Shown in pieces: positions 25,066 to 40,000 of a DNA stretch of 64,000 nucleotides. The DNA is taken from contig CM082598.2 of assembly GCA_040954595.2 (NCBI GenBank), positions 10,106,001 to 10,170,000 of the forward strand, written 5' to 3'. Each line of letters starts with the position of its first letter. The stretch's first letter is position 1. The position numbers and the translations under genes were made by a program. The notes below the pieces were generated by a model. It had not been told where the DNA came from. It was given only the letters and a program-made list of their open reading frames with translations, and ran no database searches. The DNA comes from Balanoglossus misakiensis. Taxonomy: Eukaryota; Hemichordata.

Positions 25066-28000
25066 CTGTGACAATGTGTAATTAAAGAGAAATATACAGT
25101 CAGTGGAGTAAAGGGTATAACACAATCATACTGATGGAATTCTCACTACCTGAAATAGGTTTTTGCTACCTAGGTGAGTGATGAATAAAGGTCTAATGTC
25201 CTCTCTGATATAACATACTAGTGTATGGTAAATGTCTTTCAGAGATCTACACATTAAAGGGACAAACTCTCTACAGTTAATTCATTTTGGGGAGATTTTT
25301 ACTCTCATATCCTACAAACGGGATGGAAGTTGTGTGTGGTCGAACATTGATTCACTATATATCCACATGTAGAATAACATAAATGGTGTCTTGTATCAAA
25401 CATAATGTATGGAAAAAGGGCAGCGAGAGAGAGACTTTGTCCCTTTAAATATCATAGCTGGCATACAGTTATAAATATGCATTTTTTGATTTATGTCTTG
25501 CAAGTACAAAACTGTTCTTTATTAAAAAGAAATACAGACAAGGTGATCCCAGGAACATAAAACCCAAAACTCAAAGCTACCAGACAGATGAGTCTTGAGA
25601 TAAACTTGGACTTACTTGTCAATCAATCTGGACTGCTCTTGTAACAACAACTCACTCAATGCTTCACTGGTGCTGGATGATTTTGTTGGCACTTGCATAG
25701 CAACAGATAAGGCTTTATTCAGAAACTCTTCTAGTTGGCTGGAATTGGCGCCTGTCAGCTGGTGATACACTGCATATGGTGCAAAGTCAAACAAAATTCA
25801 CCCAATCATAAAATGTATCATTAACATGATCATACCATAAAAAATGTGAATGAATTACAATTATAGCGTGCGCATATTGAATCATACGAAATCACACCAA
25901 ATAACGCGAGACTTAGAAATAACATTACATGTGTATGGTGCCACTTAAACGACACCATTTATTCTTTTTGAGCCTAAATCATGTTTAACCACAACTAGAC
26001 AACCACAATGACCTTGTGAGAATGAAACCCACCAATAAATACATGTAGATAATCTGAAGCTATCACAGAAACAGAATGTCTTTGACAAAGTATTGCAAAG
26101 CCTTCAGTTGACCGCGAAAAAGTTGACGAAGCATGCATGTGGAAAGTGGAGTGTTGACAACAATGTGAATATATGCACGATAGCTTGCTGCGCTCGCACT
26201 CAGGTCAAACCTGTTACATATTACCAAAAATGTGGATCTATATAATTAACATTGGGTCCGTTCCTTCTTATCCCACTCGTGTTTCTGTTTGTTTGGTGAG
26301 AATATCTAATAGGTTAGCCCCTTTCACTCCCAGTTCCTTCTTTAGAGGTCCAACCTTACCATAGAAAACGATGGGTTTGGACTGGAACATGGCGGTGAAA
26401 GGGTTCAGGTGCTTGAGGGAGTGTTAAAAATGCAGACTTTACCTTTCTATAACATGTCTCTATCTACAGCCATCCGTCCCTCAGTGACGGCTTCAATGAT
26501 TTCACTCACTTCATCCAAGTTGCCACCACTGGCTTTGATGGGACTTTTCTCACTGCTCAGGGATTTCGCTGGAAGGAAGGACGTAAGACTGGAATTAAGG
26601 CATACGTCCCTACATAAAGGGAGGACATGATACCACAAATGGTTAATGGAGTTTCTGGGAAGGTTTTCAAATTCCAGGAATTTCCAGGAGTGTACGAATC
26701 CAGTTAAGAATTCTTTATGTCATGTGATCTGGCCATGTGACCTCCAGCATTGTCATTTCCAGGTGACGGCAAACAACATAGTGGCATCCAGTAAAAGTTT
26801 TCCACGTATGTAAGTACTTAAGAACCGCCAGACATGTAACATGTATCAGGTATAGTACCTCATCAGCCTCATGGCATTTTGTCTGCACAGTCTTTGTCTG
26901 CACCACGTTGCTGAAGTTGCCTGTCATCTGGAAAATTGAATGCCAACGTATTTGCGCTTGAGCGCGTCTGGCGTCTTTTGATATCAAAGAATAAATGCAT
27001 TGTACAAACTTGAAAGTATGTAGAATTTTTCTATTTATCCTGTGTGATATAGTGAAAACGCTCAAGTTACAGTTTGTGTATGGTTTTGAGAATTATTTCA
27101 CTGCTTGAGGTAAGTGAAATAAACAGCTCACCTTGTTGTCTGTTGACTTTTTCATACTGGTTGAGAAGTTTTGTAAACACACTGTTTTCAGACTTTGATG
27201 AACTCAAAATTGCAGACACTAGCTGGACAAATCTCATCATATCTTCCTTCTTTTCAAGATGTTTCTAAATGATATAAAGGAGTGAGAGTGAGAATTGTGC
27301 ATGATTATGTCAGTTTTGAACTTTCATGTCTGTTTTGGACTGAGAGCTGTTGAATGAGAGAGAGAGAGAGAGGGAGAGAGAGTTCGCGCTCGAACAATCA
27401 GGGGGTCACGCAGACGTAATCTTTTCATTGGCGTGATACTGATATCACCACGTAACTTGCAATTCCCAAGAGTGCGACTGTACGTACGTAAACTGTATCA
27501 AATTCAACTCATTCACGTCATATGAGAGGAGGTATACCGTGCGAATGCGAGCGCTGGGGGAACCGGGTACCGCCTACTTGAAATGGACCTCTTCCCTTAG
27601 TGAAGTCAAATAATCATAATTATCTATCATGTAAGAAGTCAAAAATGTAAGAGAATGTTTTAATAAATATGTCAACTTATTATTTATATTCCCCTGTATA
27701 TATTCCCCTGTAAATGTCTCATAATTTGAGGAATAATATTTTGGAAGCTGAACGGAAGTTGCAACTCAAATCAAATTTCAACTTCTCCAATATATGGAAT
27801 AACACTATAAGCCTACTGACTTGAGAAACTCAAATTGAATTTCAAATTCTCGAACAAACGAAAATATGTTTGAATGTAAGTAATCTTACTATAAAATTGA
27901 CATGCAATTACCTGTCGTTGGTGAAGCAAACTGAACAATGGACATGACAAATGATGTTTTCTGTGTAGATTATAAATAAACTGACTCTCATCACTTGATG

Positions 28001-31000
28001 TTAGGATTTCTTGCATTGCCAGAATGATGTGATCACCAGAATTCTCTGATGAATCAAACAATTTCAGCCTGGAGATTTCCCTGGACAGTGTCTGTGTGAG
28101 AAATGATGGCAAAATATCAATATCATTTATTAGGAAACCTGGCCAATCACTGAGAAATCTGTCGGCCTTTACAAAGTATAGTTCATAATCTTCTCATAAA
28201 ATGATAAAGTTGCCGCAAAGGTATACAGTCACCTATAATTTACATACGCCCATATATGGCTGAAATGGCGTATTTGAGCGTTCTAAAGGACATATGGCGG
28301 CGCTCTTTTTTTCGCGTGTGCCACCCACTGAAAATCTGTGATTGGCTAGATCTCAAGTTTACCATGGTAACTGTAGTTAAATTACCATAGGTGACAATAT
28401 ACCTTAACATATCATATTTCTTCTGGGAAGTGTAATTGTTTTAAGATCAAATATTACATGTACATACCAATTGTATGCCTCTCAGATATTGTCTTTCCGT
28501 TGATGCACTCACTTTGTGCTCACCAATACTGAATAGCTGTAAATATAATCAAAGGAGAAGAAATCACTCACTCATTAGCAATGATACTGCAAAAGTGGAA
28601 GTGACTGATTTTGAGTCTGAAGTTGGAAAAGAGTCCCAGTACAGTGTAGAGAGGTTTCCAGATAAGGTAGATTTTGCTGTCCAACCATTTTCACACAACG
28701 GCCATAAAACTTAAAGAAGAACTATTAAATTACCCAGCCTGATAAGTTTTGTGGTGTTTGGAAAGTCGTCCATGTCTGATGACACAAGATCAGCTTTTGA
28801 TTGTAACATGAGACATGATCAGTTGTGTTTTGGTTCAAAAGAACATGACCTGGTTTAAGAAGCCTTGCAACTTCAGGTGACTACAGGAGCTATACTGTGC
28901 CCATTGGCCTTGATTTGACTGAGAAACCATGATTTACTGAAAAGCCACTTGGAAAAGGGTCCACTTTATTTCTAAACCAAACTTACCTTCAGGAAGATCA
29001 TCTTGGCTGACTCTTGACTATCTACAGTGACTTTTCTTGCATCCATCTTGGCTGCAACATCTTTCTTTTCATCCACCTGCATTGCCTCACTTTTCTCCTC
29101 TTTCTTTTCCTCATCTGCAAATAAAAATTGTGTTATGTCCAGGAAATATTATTTACTTTCTGAGAAGAAACTGGAATATCTAGCTTTGCAAATCAGTTAG
29201 TGAAATAAGAGAACGCAAACAATTAATTGTCATGAAATAGTCACCTCTGTTAATATCGCGAAAAATTTCCCATCACAAAAATTACCAAGATTACAGTAAC
29301 CTAAAAATATAAAATCCTAATAATGTCCAAAGTTGAAGAATTCTATATGTATGACTTAACTTTTGAGACACTATTTCACAACACAAATACTAGTACCTTT
29401 GTTCTCTTTATCCAGGAATGAATTTTTTTCCACCTTCTGCTCCTCTCATCTGTTGAACTTCCACTAACTGAGCCATGTATCCTTTGTCAACCACAGCCTG
29501 TTCCATACTGTACAGATCTTGTCTGCAGGCCATGTCGAGATGCTGCAGTAGTTTGCTGTGAAAAGAAACAGAAGTGTTACATGTGTATGTGTGTTACAGG
29601 GCCAGATCACGGCACATCATGACAAAATCTTTGTGAATATGGTGCTAGCATCATGTTTATAGCAGATCATGTGTATTCATACTTGTGGGCCAAATGACCT
29701 TAATATGTGGTTTGTTGTATGACTTAATTATAACACACACACCCAGTTTTTTTAATAGTCCTGCTTGAAAGATCACAGAGTGTCTTTGGCTACTGAAAAG
29801 CACCACCACAATGAGAGATAACTCACAACACCGAAGAGTAAATCTCTAAAGTTGTAATTTAAACCAAGTATGGAAATTGGGATGTACGGTAGCTTTGATG
29901 AGGAATAATTCTAGAGTTACAACATACCTCATGCTGTTGACTGGTATACCAAAGGACTGCACAAACAAGACCAACTGAGCTGGTTCCAAGTCTTCCAGGG
30001 CTGAAAAAAATGACAAATTCAGGATGAAAACAACAAAAGTTTGGTGAGAAAAGATCCCAAGTTGAATTGACACACAGATTGGCAGATATTTCCACGAAAT
30101 ATCACATGTAAATGGTGCAACAACAGATTAACCGATCAGGCCATGACAAATACTGCACCTCTTCACAAAAACTGCTGGGTTGCAATTTATAGCATAAAAT
30201 TACTGTAAAACAGGAAATTTTTGTGATATCACAAGAGAGCTGACTATTCCATTGCTCAAATTGTTTCTTTGCGACCATTTATTTTCACGTTTTTTGGCTC
30301 TCACGAAATTCGCAAAAATTTCCCCTTTTACAATAGTATGGTTGGATCTATACAATGTATACATTGAATGGGGATGAACACTGGACAGTGGAGCATTCTA
30401 TATTAAAATTTGGGAAAACATTGAAGCCATATTAAGGTCATACTTGATTAAGCTGAAAGTCGGCACAGAATAAATTTGAAATTCAATTGGCTACAAAAAT
30501 TGACTTTTCTGCCATTCTGAGATCTCCATGCTGAGCTCAATTATGTTGCTGCTTCATATAGTGGTCAGCAATAAAAACTTACTACTGTTACAGTGGTTAT
30601 ACATGTAACTCTTATTAAATGTTTTTTTTTCTTGTTTTATCATGAAATCTGACAATATCACGAAATCTGACTGTGGGTGGCACGACAGAATAAAACTGGT
30701 TTTCGTCTCAACTTTTGTACATGTAGTGACACAATGAAAGAATGACAGAGAAACTGCTAACAGACAGATTATTATATATTTTTTTACCTTTTCATGTCAC
30801 TTTTATAAAACACTGCATGGCAACAAATGTGAACCATGAACAATTTGCAAGACAATGAACTAGAAGTTGAACGAGATTTGAAGACCTGCTCTGGAAGTAA
30901 TTGATTGACACTCACCCATGAGTAAGATTCCGCATGGGGCTGTGTGGCTTTCTTCAAGTAATTGTAGAATATATGTAACATGGATGTCAGTGTACATAGT

Positions 31001-31080
31001 GTTGGTCTGGTCGGCACTGGTGTCTCTACACAGCATGGAGCTGAGTATGGTGGGCCTTTCTACAATCAACTGAGCTAAAT
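24814..31080 (-). pseudogene. INTS1 fragment copy 5, long form with e10
   Basis: Exons are e1 30788-31080, e2 29928-30000, e3 29397-29555, e4 28987-29114, e5 28468-28536, e6 27912-28091, e7 27132-27264, e8 26443-26568, e9 25616-25769 and e10 24814-25065. It is the only copy that continues past e9 into the next exon of the gene, so it best reflects the parental gene order. The shared lesions in e1, e3 and e8 are present; e9 and e10 are open. Its body resembles copy 1 at intronic sites (for example GATAAGGTAG). Confidence 0.87.
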
Positions 31081-34000
31081 GTGACAATGTGTAATTAAAG
31101 AGAAATATACAGTCAGTGGAGTAAAGGGTATAACACAATCATACTGATGGAATTCTCACTACCTGAAATAGGTTTTTGCTACCTAGGTGAGTGATGAATA
31201 AAGGTCTAATGTCCTCTCTGATATAACATACTAGTGTATGGTAAATGTCTTTCAGAGATCTACACATTAAAGGGACAAACTCTCTACAGTTAATTCATTT
31301 TGGGGAGATTTTTACTCTCATATCCTACAAACGGGATGGAAGTTGTGTGTGGTCGAACATTGATTCACTTTATATCCACATGTAGAATAACATAAATGGT
31401 GTCTTGTATCAAACATAATGTATGGAAAAAGGGCAGCGAGAGAGAGACTTTGTCCCTTTAAATATCATAGCTGGCATACAGTTATAAATATGCATTTTTT
31501 GATTTATGTCTTGCAAGTACAAAACTGTTCTTTATTAAAAAGAAATACAGACAAGGTGATCCCAGGAACATAAAACCCAAAACTCAAAGCTACCAGACAG
31601 ATGAGTCTTGAGATAAACTTGGACTTACTTGTCAATCAATCAGGACTGCTCTTGTAACAACAACTCACTCAATGCTTCACTGGTGCTGGATGATTTTGTT
31701 GGCACTTGCATAGCAACAGATAAGGCTTTATTCAGAAACTCTTCTAGTTGGCTGGAATTGGCGCCTGTCAGCTGGTGATACACTGCATATGGTGCAAAGT
31801 CAAACAAAATTCACCCAATCATAAAATGTATCATTAACATGATCATACCATAAAAATTGTGAATGAATTACAATTATAGCGTGCGCATATTGAATCATAC
31901 GAAATCACACCAAATAACGCGAGACTTAGAAATAACATTACATGTGTATGGTGCCACTTAAACGACACCATTTATTCTTTTTGAGCCTAAATCATGTTTA
32001 ACCACAACTAGACAACCACAATGACCTTGTGAGAATGAAACCCACCAATAAATACATGTAGATAATCTGAAGCTATCACAGAAACAGAATGTCTTTGACA
32101 AAGTATTGCAAAGCCTTCAGTTGACCGCGAAAAAGTTGACGAAGCATGCATGTGGAAAGTGGAGTGTTGACAACAATGTGAATATATGCACGATAGCTTG
32201 CTGCGCTCGCACTCAGGTCAAACCTGTTACATATTACCAAAAATGTGGATCTATATAATTAACATTGGGTCCGTTCCTTCTTATCCCACTCGTGTTTCTG
32301 TTTGTTTGGTGAGAATATCTAATAGGTTAGCCCCTTTCACTCCCAGTTCCTTCTTTAGAGGTCCAACCTTACCATAGAAAACGATGGGTTTGGACTGGAA
32401 CATGGCGGTGAAAGGGTTCAGGTGCTTGAGGGAGTGTTAAAAATGCAGACTTTACCTTTCTATAACATGTCTCTATCTACAGCCATCCGTCCCTCAGTGA
32501 CGGCTTCAATGATTTCACTCACTTCATCCAAGTTGCCACCACTGGCTTTGATGGGACTTTTCTCACTGCTCAGGGATTTCGCTGGAAGGAAGGACGTAAG
32601 ACTGGAATTAAGGCATACGTCCCTACATAAAGGGAGGACATGATACCACAAATGGTTAATGGAGTTTCTGGGAAGGTTTTCAAATTCCAGGAATTTCCAG
32701 GAGTGTACGAATCCAGTTAAGAATTCTTTATGTCATGTGATCTGGCCATGTGACCTCCAGCATTGTCATTTCCAGGTGACGGCAAACAACATAGTGGCAT
32801 CCAGTAAAAGTTTTCCACGTATGTAAGTACTTAAGAACCGCCAGACATGTAACATGTATCAGGTATAGTACCTCATCAGCCTCATGGCATTTTGTCTGCA
32901 CAGTCTTTGTCTGCACCACGTTGCTGAAGTTGCCTGTCATCTGGAAAATTGAATGCCAACGTATTTGCGCTTGAGCGCGTCTGGCGTCTTTTGATATCAA
33001 AGAATAAATGCATTGTACAAACTTGAAAGTATGTAGAATTTTTCTATTTATCCTGTGTGATATAGTGAAAACGCTCAAGTTACAGTTTGTGTATGGTTTT
33101 GAGAATTATTTCACTGCTTGAGGTAAGTGAAATAAACAGCTCACCTTGTTGTCTGTTGACTTTTTCATACTGGTTGAGAAGTTTTGTAAACACACTGTTT
33201 TCAGACTTTGATGAACTCAAAATTGCAGACACTAGCTGGACAAATCTCATCATATCTTCCTTCTTTTCAAGATGTTTCTAAATGATATAAAGGAGTGAGA
33301 GTGAGAATTGTGCATGATTATGTCAGTTTTGAACTTTCATGTCTGTTTTGGACTGAGAGCTGTTGAATGAGAGAGAGAGAGGGAGAGAGAGTTCGCGCTC
33401 GAACAATCAGGGGGTCACGCAGACGTAATCTTTTCATTGGCGTGATACTGATATCACCACGTAACTTGCAATTCCCAAGAGTGCGACTGTACGTACGTAA
33501 ACTGTATCAAATTCAACTCATTCACGTCATATGAGAGGAGGTATACCGTGCGAATGCGAGCGCTGGGGGAACCGGGTACCGCCTACTTGAAATGGACCTC
33601 TTCCCTTAGTGAAGTCAAATAATCATAATTATCTATCATGTAAGAAGTCAAAAATGTAAGAGAATGTTTTAATAAATATGTCAACTTATTATTTACATTC
33701 CCCTGTATATATTCCCCTGTAAATGTCTCATAATTTGAGGAATAATATTTTGGAAGCTGAACGGAAGTTGCAACTCAAATCAAATTTCAACTTCTCCAAT
33801 ATATGGAATAACACTATAAGCCTACTGACTTGAGAAACTCAAATTGAATTTCAAATTCTCGAACAAACGAAAATATGTTTGAATGTAAGTAATCTTACTA
33901 TAAAATTGACATGCAATTACCTGTCGTTGGTGAAGCAAACTGAACAATGGACATGACAAATGATGTTTTCTGTGTAGATTATAAATAAACTGACTCTCAT

Positions 34001-37000
34001 CACTTGATGTTAGGATTTCTTGCATTGCCAGAATGATGTGATCACCAGAATTCTCTGATGAATCAAACAATTTCAGCCTGGAGATTTCCCTGGACAGTGT
34101 CTGTGTGAGAAATGATGGCAAAATATCAATATCATTTATTAGGAAACCTGGCCAATCACTGAGAAATCTGTCGGCCTTTACAAAGTATAGTTCATAATCT
34201 TCTCATAAAATGATAAAGTTGCCGCAAAGGTATACAGTCACCTATAATTTACATACGCCCATATATGGCTGAAATGGCGTATTTGAGCGTTCTAAAGGAC
34301 ATATGGCGGCGCTCTTTTTTTCGCGTGTGCCACCCACTGAAAATCTGTGATTGGCTAGATCTCAAGTTTACCATGGTAACTGTAGTTAAATTACCATAGG
34401 TGACAATATACCTTAACATATCATATTTCTTCTGGGAAGTGTAATTGTTTTAAGATCAAATATTACATGTACATACCAATTGTATGCCTCTCAGATATTG
34501 TCTTTCCGTTGATGCACTCACTTTGTGCTCACCAATACTGAATAGCTGTAAATATAATCAAAGGAGAAGAAATCACTCACTCATTAGCAATGATACTGCA
34601 AAAGTGGAAGTGACTGATTTTGAGTCTGAAGTTGGAAAAGAGTCCCAGTACAGTGTAGAGAGGTTTCCAGATTAGGTAGATTTTGCTGTCCAACCATTTT
34701 CACACAACGGCCATAAAACTTAAAGAAGAACTATTAAATTACCCAGCCTGATAAGTTTTGTGGTGTTTGGAAAGTCATCCATGTCTGATGACACAAGATC
34801 AGCTTTTGATTGTAACATGAGACATGATCAGTTGTGTTTTGGTTCAAAAGAACATGACCTGGTTTAAGAAGCCTTGCAACTTCAGGTGACTACAGGAGCT
34901 ATACTGTGCCCATTGGCCTTGATTTGACTGAGAAACCATGATTTACTGAAAAGCCACTTGGAAAAGGGTCCACTTTATTTCTAAACCAAACTTACCTTCA
35001 GGAAGATCATCTTGGCTGACTCTTGACTATCTACAGTGACTTTTCTTGCATCCATCTTGGCTGCAACATCTTTCTTTTCATCCACCTGCATTGCCTCACT
35101 TTTCTCCTCTTTCTTTTCCTCATCTGCAAATAAAAATTGTGTTATGTCCAGGAAATATTATTTACTTTCTGAGAAGAAACTGGAATATCTAGCTTTGCAA
35201 ATCAGTTAGTGAAATAAGAGAACGCAAACAATTAATTGTCATGAAATAGTCACCTCTGTTAATATCGCGAAAAATTTCCCATCACAAAAATTACCAAGAT
35301 TACAGTAACCTAAAAATATAAAATCCTAATAATGTCCAAAGTTGAAGAATTCTATATGTATGACTTAACTTTTGAGACACTATTTCACAACACAAATACT
35401 AGTACCTTTGTTCTCTTTATCCAGGAATGAATTTTTTTCCACCTTCTGCTCCTCTCATCTGTTGAACTTCCACTAACTGAGCCATGTATCCTTTGTCAAC
35501 CACAGCCTGTTCCATACTGTACAGATCTTGTCTGCAGGCCATGTCGAGATGCTGCAGTAGTTTGCTGTGAAAAGAAACAGAAGTGTTACATGTGTATGTG
35601 TGTTACAGGGCCAGATCACGGCACATCATGACAAAATCTTTGTGAATATGGTGCTAGCATCATGTTTATAGCAGATCATGTGTATTCATACTTGTGGGCC
35701 AAATGACCTTAATATGTGGTTTGTTGTATGACTTAATTATAACACACACACCCAGTTTTTTTAATAGTCCTGCTTGAAAGATCACAGAGTGTCTTTGGCT
35801 ACTGAAAAGCACCACCACAATGAGAGATAACTCACAACACCGAAGAGTAAATCTCTAAAGTTGTAATTTAAACCAAGTATGGAAATTGGGATGTACGGTA
35901 GCTTTGATGAGGAATAATTCTAGAGTTACAACATACCTCATGCTGTTGACTGGTATACCAAAGGACTGCACAGACAAGACCAACTGAGCTGGTTCCAAGT
36001 CTTCCAGGGCTGAAAAAAATGACAAATTCAGGATGAAAACAACAAAAGTTTGGTGAGAAAAGATCCCAAGTTGAATTGACACACAGATTGGCAGATATTT
36101 CCACGAAATATCACATGTAAATGGTGCAACAACAGATTAACCGATCAGGCCATGACAAATACTGCACCTCTTCACAAAAACTGCTGGGTTGCAATTTATA
36201 GCATAAAATTACTGTAAAACAGGAAATTTTTGTGATATCACAAGAGAGCTGACTATTCCATTGCTCACATTGTTTCTTTGCGACCATTTATTTTCACGTT
36301 TTTTGGCTCTCACGAAATTCGCAAAAATTTCCCCTTTTACAATAGTATGGTTGGATCTATACAATGTATACATTGAATGGGGATGAACACTGGACAGTGG
36401 AGCATTCTATATTAAAATTTGGGAAAACATTGAAGCCATATTAAGGTCATACTTGATTAAGCTGAAAGTCGGCACAGAATCAATTTGAAATTCAATTGGC
36501 TACAAAAATTGACTTTTCTGCCATTCTGAGATCTCCATGCTGAGCTCAATTATGTTGCTGCTTCATATAGTGGTCAGCAATAAAAACTTACTACTGTTAC
36601 AGTGGTTATACATGTAACTCTTATTAAATGTTTTTTTTTCTTGTTTTATCATGAAATCTGACAATATCACGAAATCTGACTGTGGGTGGCACGACAGAAT
36701 AAAACTGGTTTTCGTCTCAACTTTTGTACATGTAGTGACACAATGAAAGAATGACAGAGAAACTGCTAACAGACAGATTATTATATATTTTTTTACCTTT
36801 TCATGTCACTTTTATAAAACACTGCATGGCAACAAATGTGAACCATGAACAATTTGCAAGACAATGAACTAGAAGTTGAACGAGATTTGAAGACCTGCTC
36901 TGGAAGTAATTGATTGACACTCACCCATGAGTAAGATTCCACATGGGGCTGTGTGGCTTTCTTCAAGTAATTGTAGAATATATGTAACATGGATGTCAGT

Positions 37001-37089
37001 GTACATAGTGTTGGTCTGGTCGGCACTGGTGTCTCTACACAGCATGGAGCTGAGTATGGTGGGCCTTTCTACAATCAACTGAGCTAAAT
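31081..37089 (-). pseudogene. INTS1 fragment copy 6
   Basis: Exons are e1 36797-37089, e2 35937-36009, e3 35406-35564, e4 34996-35123, e5 34477-34545, e6 33921-34100, e7 33145-33277, e8 32456-32581 and e9 31629-31782. Besides the shared lesions, e9 has the same AGA-to-TGA stop as copy 2. e2 encodes QLVLSVQS instead of QLVLFVQS, a change shared with copy 7. This copy lacks the 8-bp duplication upstream of e8. Confidence 0.85.
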
Positions 37090-40000
37090 GTGACAATGTG
37101 TAATTAAAGAGAAATATACAGTCAGTGGAGTAAAGGGTATAACACAATCATACTGATGGAATTCTCACTACCTGAAATAGGTTTTTGCTACCTAGGTGAG
37201 TGATGAATAAAGGTCTAATGTCCTCTCTGATATAACATACTAGTGTATGGTAAATGTCTTTCAGAGATCTACACATTAAAGGGACAAACTCTCTACAGTT
37301 AATTCATTTTGGGGAGATTTTTACTCTCATATCCTACAAACGGGATGGAAGTTGTGTGTGGTCGAACATTGATTCACTATATATCCACATGTAGAATAAC
37401 ATAAATGGTGTCTTGTATCAAACATAATGTATGGAAAAAGGGCAGCGAGAGAGAGACTTTGTCCCTTTAAATATCATAGCTGGCATACAGTTATAAATAT
37501 GCATTTTTTGATTTATGTCTTGCAAGTACAAAACTGTTCTTTATTAAAAAGAAATACAGACAAGGTGATCCCAGGAACATAAAACCCAAAACTCAAAGCT
37601 ACCAGACAGATGAGTCTTGAGATAAACTTGGACTTACTTGTCAATCAATCTGGACTGCTCTTGTAACAACAACTCACTCAATGCTTCACTGGTGCTGGAT
37701 GATTTTGTTGGCACTTGCATAGCAACAGATAAGGCTTTATTCAGAAACTCTTCTAGTTGGCTGGAATTGGCGCCTGTCAGCTGGTGATACACTGCATATG
37801 GTGCAAAGTCAAACAAAATTCACCCAATCATAAAATGTATCATTAACATGATCATACCATAAAAAATGTGAATGAATTACAATTATAGCGTGCGCATATT
37901 GAATCATACGAAATCACACCAAATAACGCGAGACTTAGAAATAACATTACATGTGTATGGTGCCACTTAAACGACACCATTTATTCTTTTTGAGCCTAAA
38001 TCATGTTTAACCACAACTAGACAACCACAATGACCTTGTGAGAATGAAACCCACCAATAAATACATGTAGATAATCTGAAGCTATCACAGAAACAGAATG
38101 TCTTTGACAAAGTATTGCAAAGCCTTCAGTTGACCGCGAAAAAGTTGACGAAGCATGCATGTGGAAAGTGGAGTGTTGATAACAATGTGAATATATGCAC
38201 GATAGCTTGCTGCGCTCGCACTCAGGTCAAACCTGTTACATATTACCAAAAATGTGGATCTATATAATTAACATTGGGTCCGTTCCTTCTTATCCCACTC
38301 GTGTTTCTGTTTGTTTGGTGAGAATATCTAATAGGTTAGCCCCTTTCACTCCCAGTTCCTTCTTTAGAGGTCCAACCTTACCATAGAAAACGATGGGTTT
38401 GGACTGGAACATGGCGGTGAAAGGGTTCAGGTGCTTGAGGGAGTGTTAAAAATGCAGACTTTACCTTTCTATAACATGTCTCTATCTACAGCCATCCGTC
38501 CCTCAGTGACGGCTTCAATGATTTCACTCACTTCATCCAAGTTGCCACCACTGGCTTTGATGGGACTTTTCTCACTGCTCAGGGATTTCGCTGGAAGGAA
38601 GGACGTAAGACTGGAATTAAGGCATACGTCCCTACATAAAGGGAGGACATTTGGACATGATACCACAAATGGTTAATGGAGTTTCTGGGAAGGTTTTCAA
38701 ATTCCAGGAATTTCCAGGAGTGTACGAATCCAGTTAAGAATTCTTTATGTCATGTGATCTGGCCATGTGACCTCCAGCATTGTCATTTCCAGGTGACGGC
38801 AAACAACATAGTGGCATCCAGTAAAAGTTTTCCACGTATGTAAGTACTTAAGAACCGCCAGACATGTAACATGTATCAGGTATAGTACCTCATCAGCCTC
38901 ATGGCATTTTGTCTGCACAGTCTTTGTCTGCACCACGTTGCTGAAGTTGCCTGTCATCTGGAAAATTGAATGCCAACGTATTTGCGCTTGAGCGCGTCTG
39001 GCGTCTTTTGATATCAAAGAATAAATGCATTGTACAAACTTGAAAGTATGTAGAATTTTTCTATTTATCCTGTGTGATATAGTGAAAACGCTCAAGTTAC
39101 AGTTTGTGTATGGTTTTGAGAATTATTTCACTGCTTGAGGTAAGTGAAATAAACAGCTCACCTTGTTGTCTGTTGACTTTTTCATACTGGTTGAGAAGTT
39201 TTGTAAACACACTGTTTTCAGACTTTGATGAACTCAAAATTGCACACTAGCTGGACAAATCTCATCATATCTTCCTTCTTTTCAAGATGTTTCTAAATGA
39301 TATAAAGGAGTGAGAGTGAGAATTGTGCATGATTATGTCAGTTTTGAACTTTCATGTCTGTTTTGGACTGAGAGCTGTTGAATGAGAGAGAGAGAGGGAG
39401 AGAGAGATCGCGCTCGAACAATCAGGGGGTCACGCAGACGTAATCTTTTCATTGGCGTGATACTGATATCACCACGTAACTTGCAATTCCCAAGAGTGCG
39501 ACTGTACGTACGTAAACTGTATCAAATTCAACTCATTCACGTCATATGAGAGGAGGTATACCGTGCGAATGCGAGCGCTGGGGGAACCGGGTACCGCCTA
39601 CTTGAAATGGACCTCTTCCCTTAGTGAAGTCAAATAATCATAATTATCTATCATGTAAGAAGTCAAAAATGTAAGAGAATGTTTTAATAAATATGTCAAC
39701 TTATTATTTATATTCCCCTGTATATATTCCCCTGTAAATGTCTCATAATTTGAGGAATAATATTTTGGAAGCTGAACGGAAGTTGCAACTCAAATCAAAT
39801 TTCAACTTCTCCAATATATGGAATAACACTATAAGCCTACTGACTTGAGAAACTCAAATTGAATTTCAAATTCTCGAACAAACGAAAATATGTTTGAATG
39901 TAAGTAATCTTACTATAAAATTGACATGCAATTACCTGTCGTTGGTGAAGCAAACTGAACAATGGACATGACAAATGATGTTTTCTGTGTAGATTATAAA

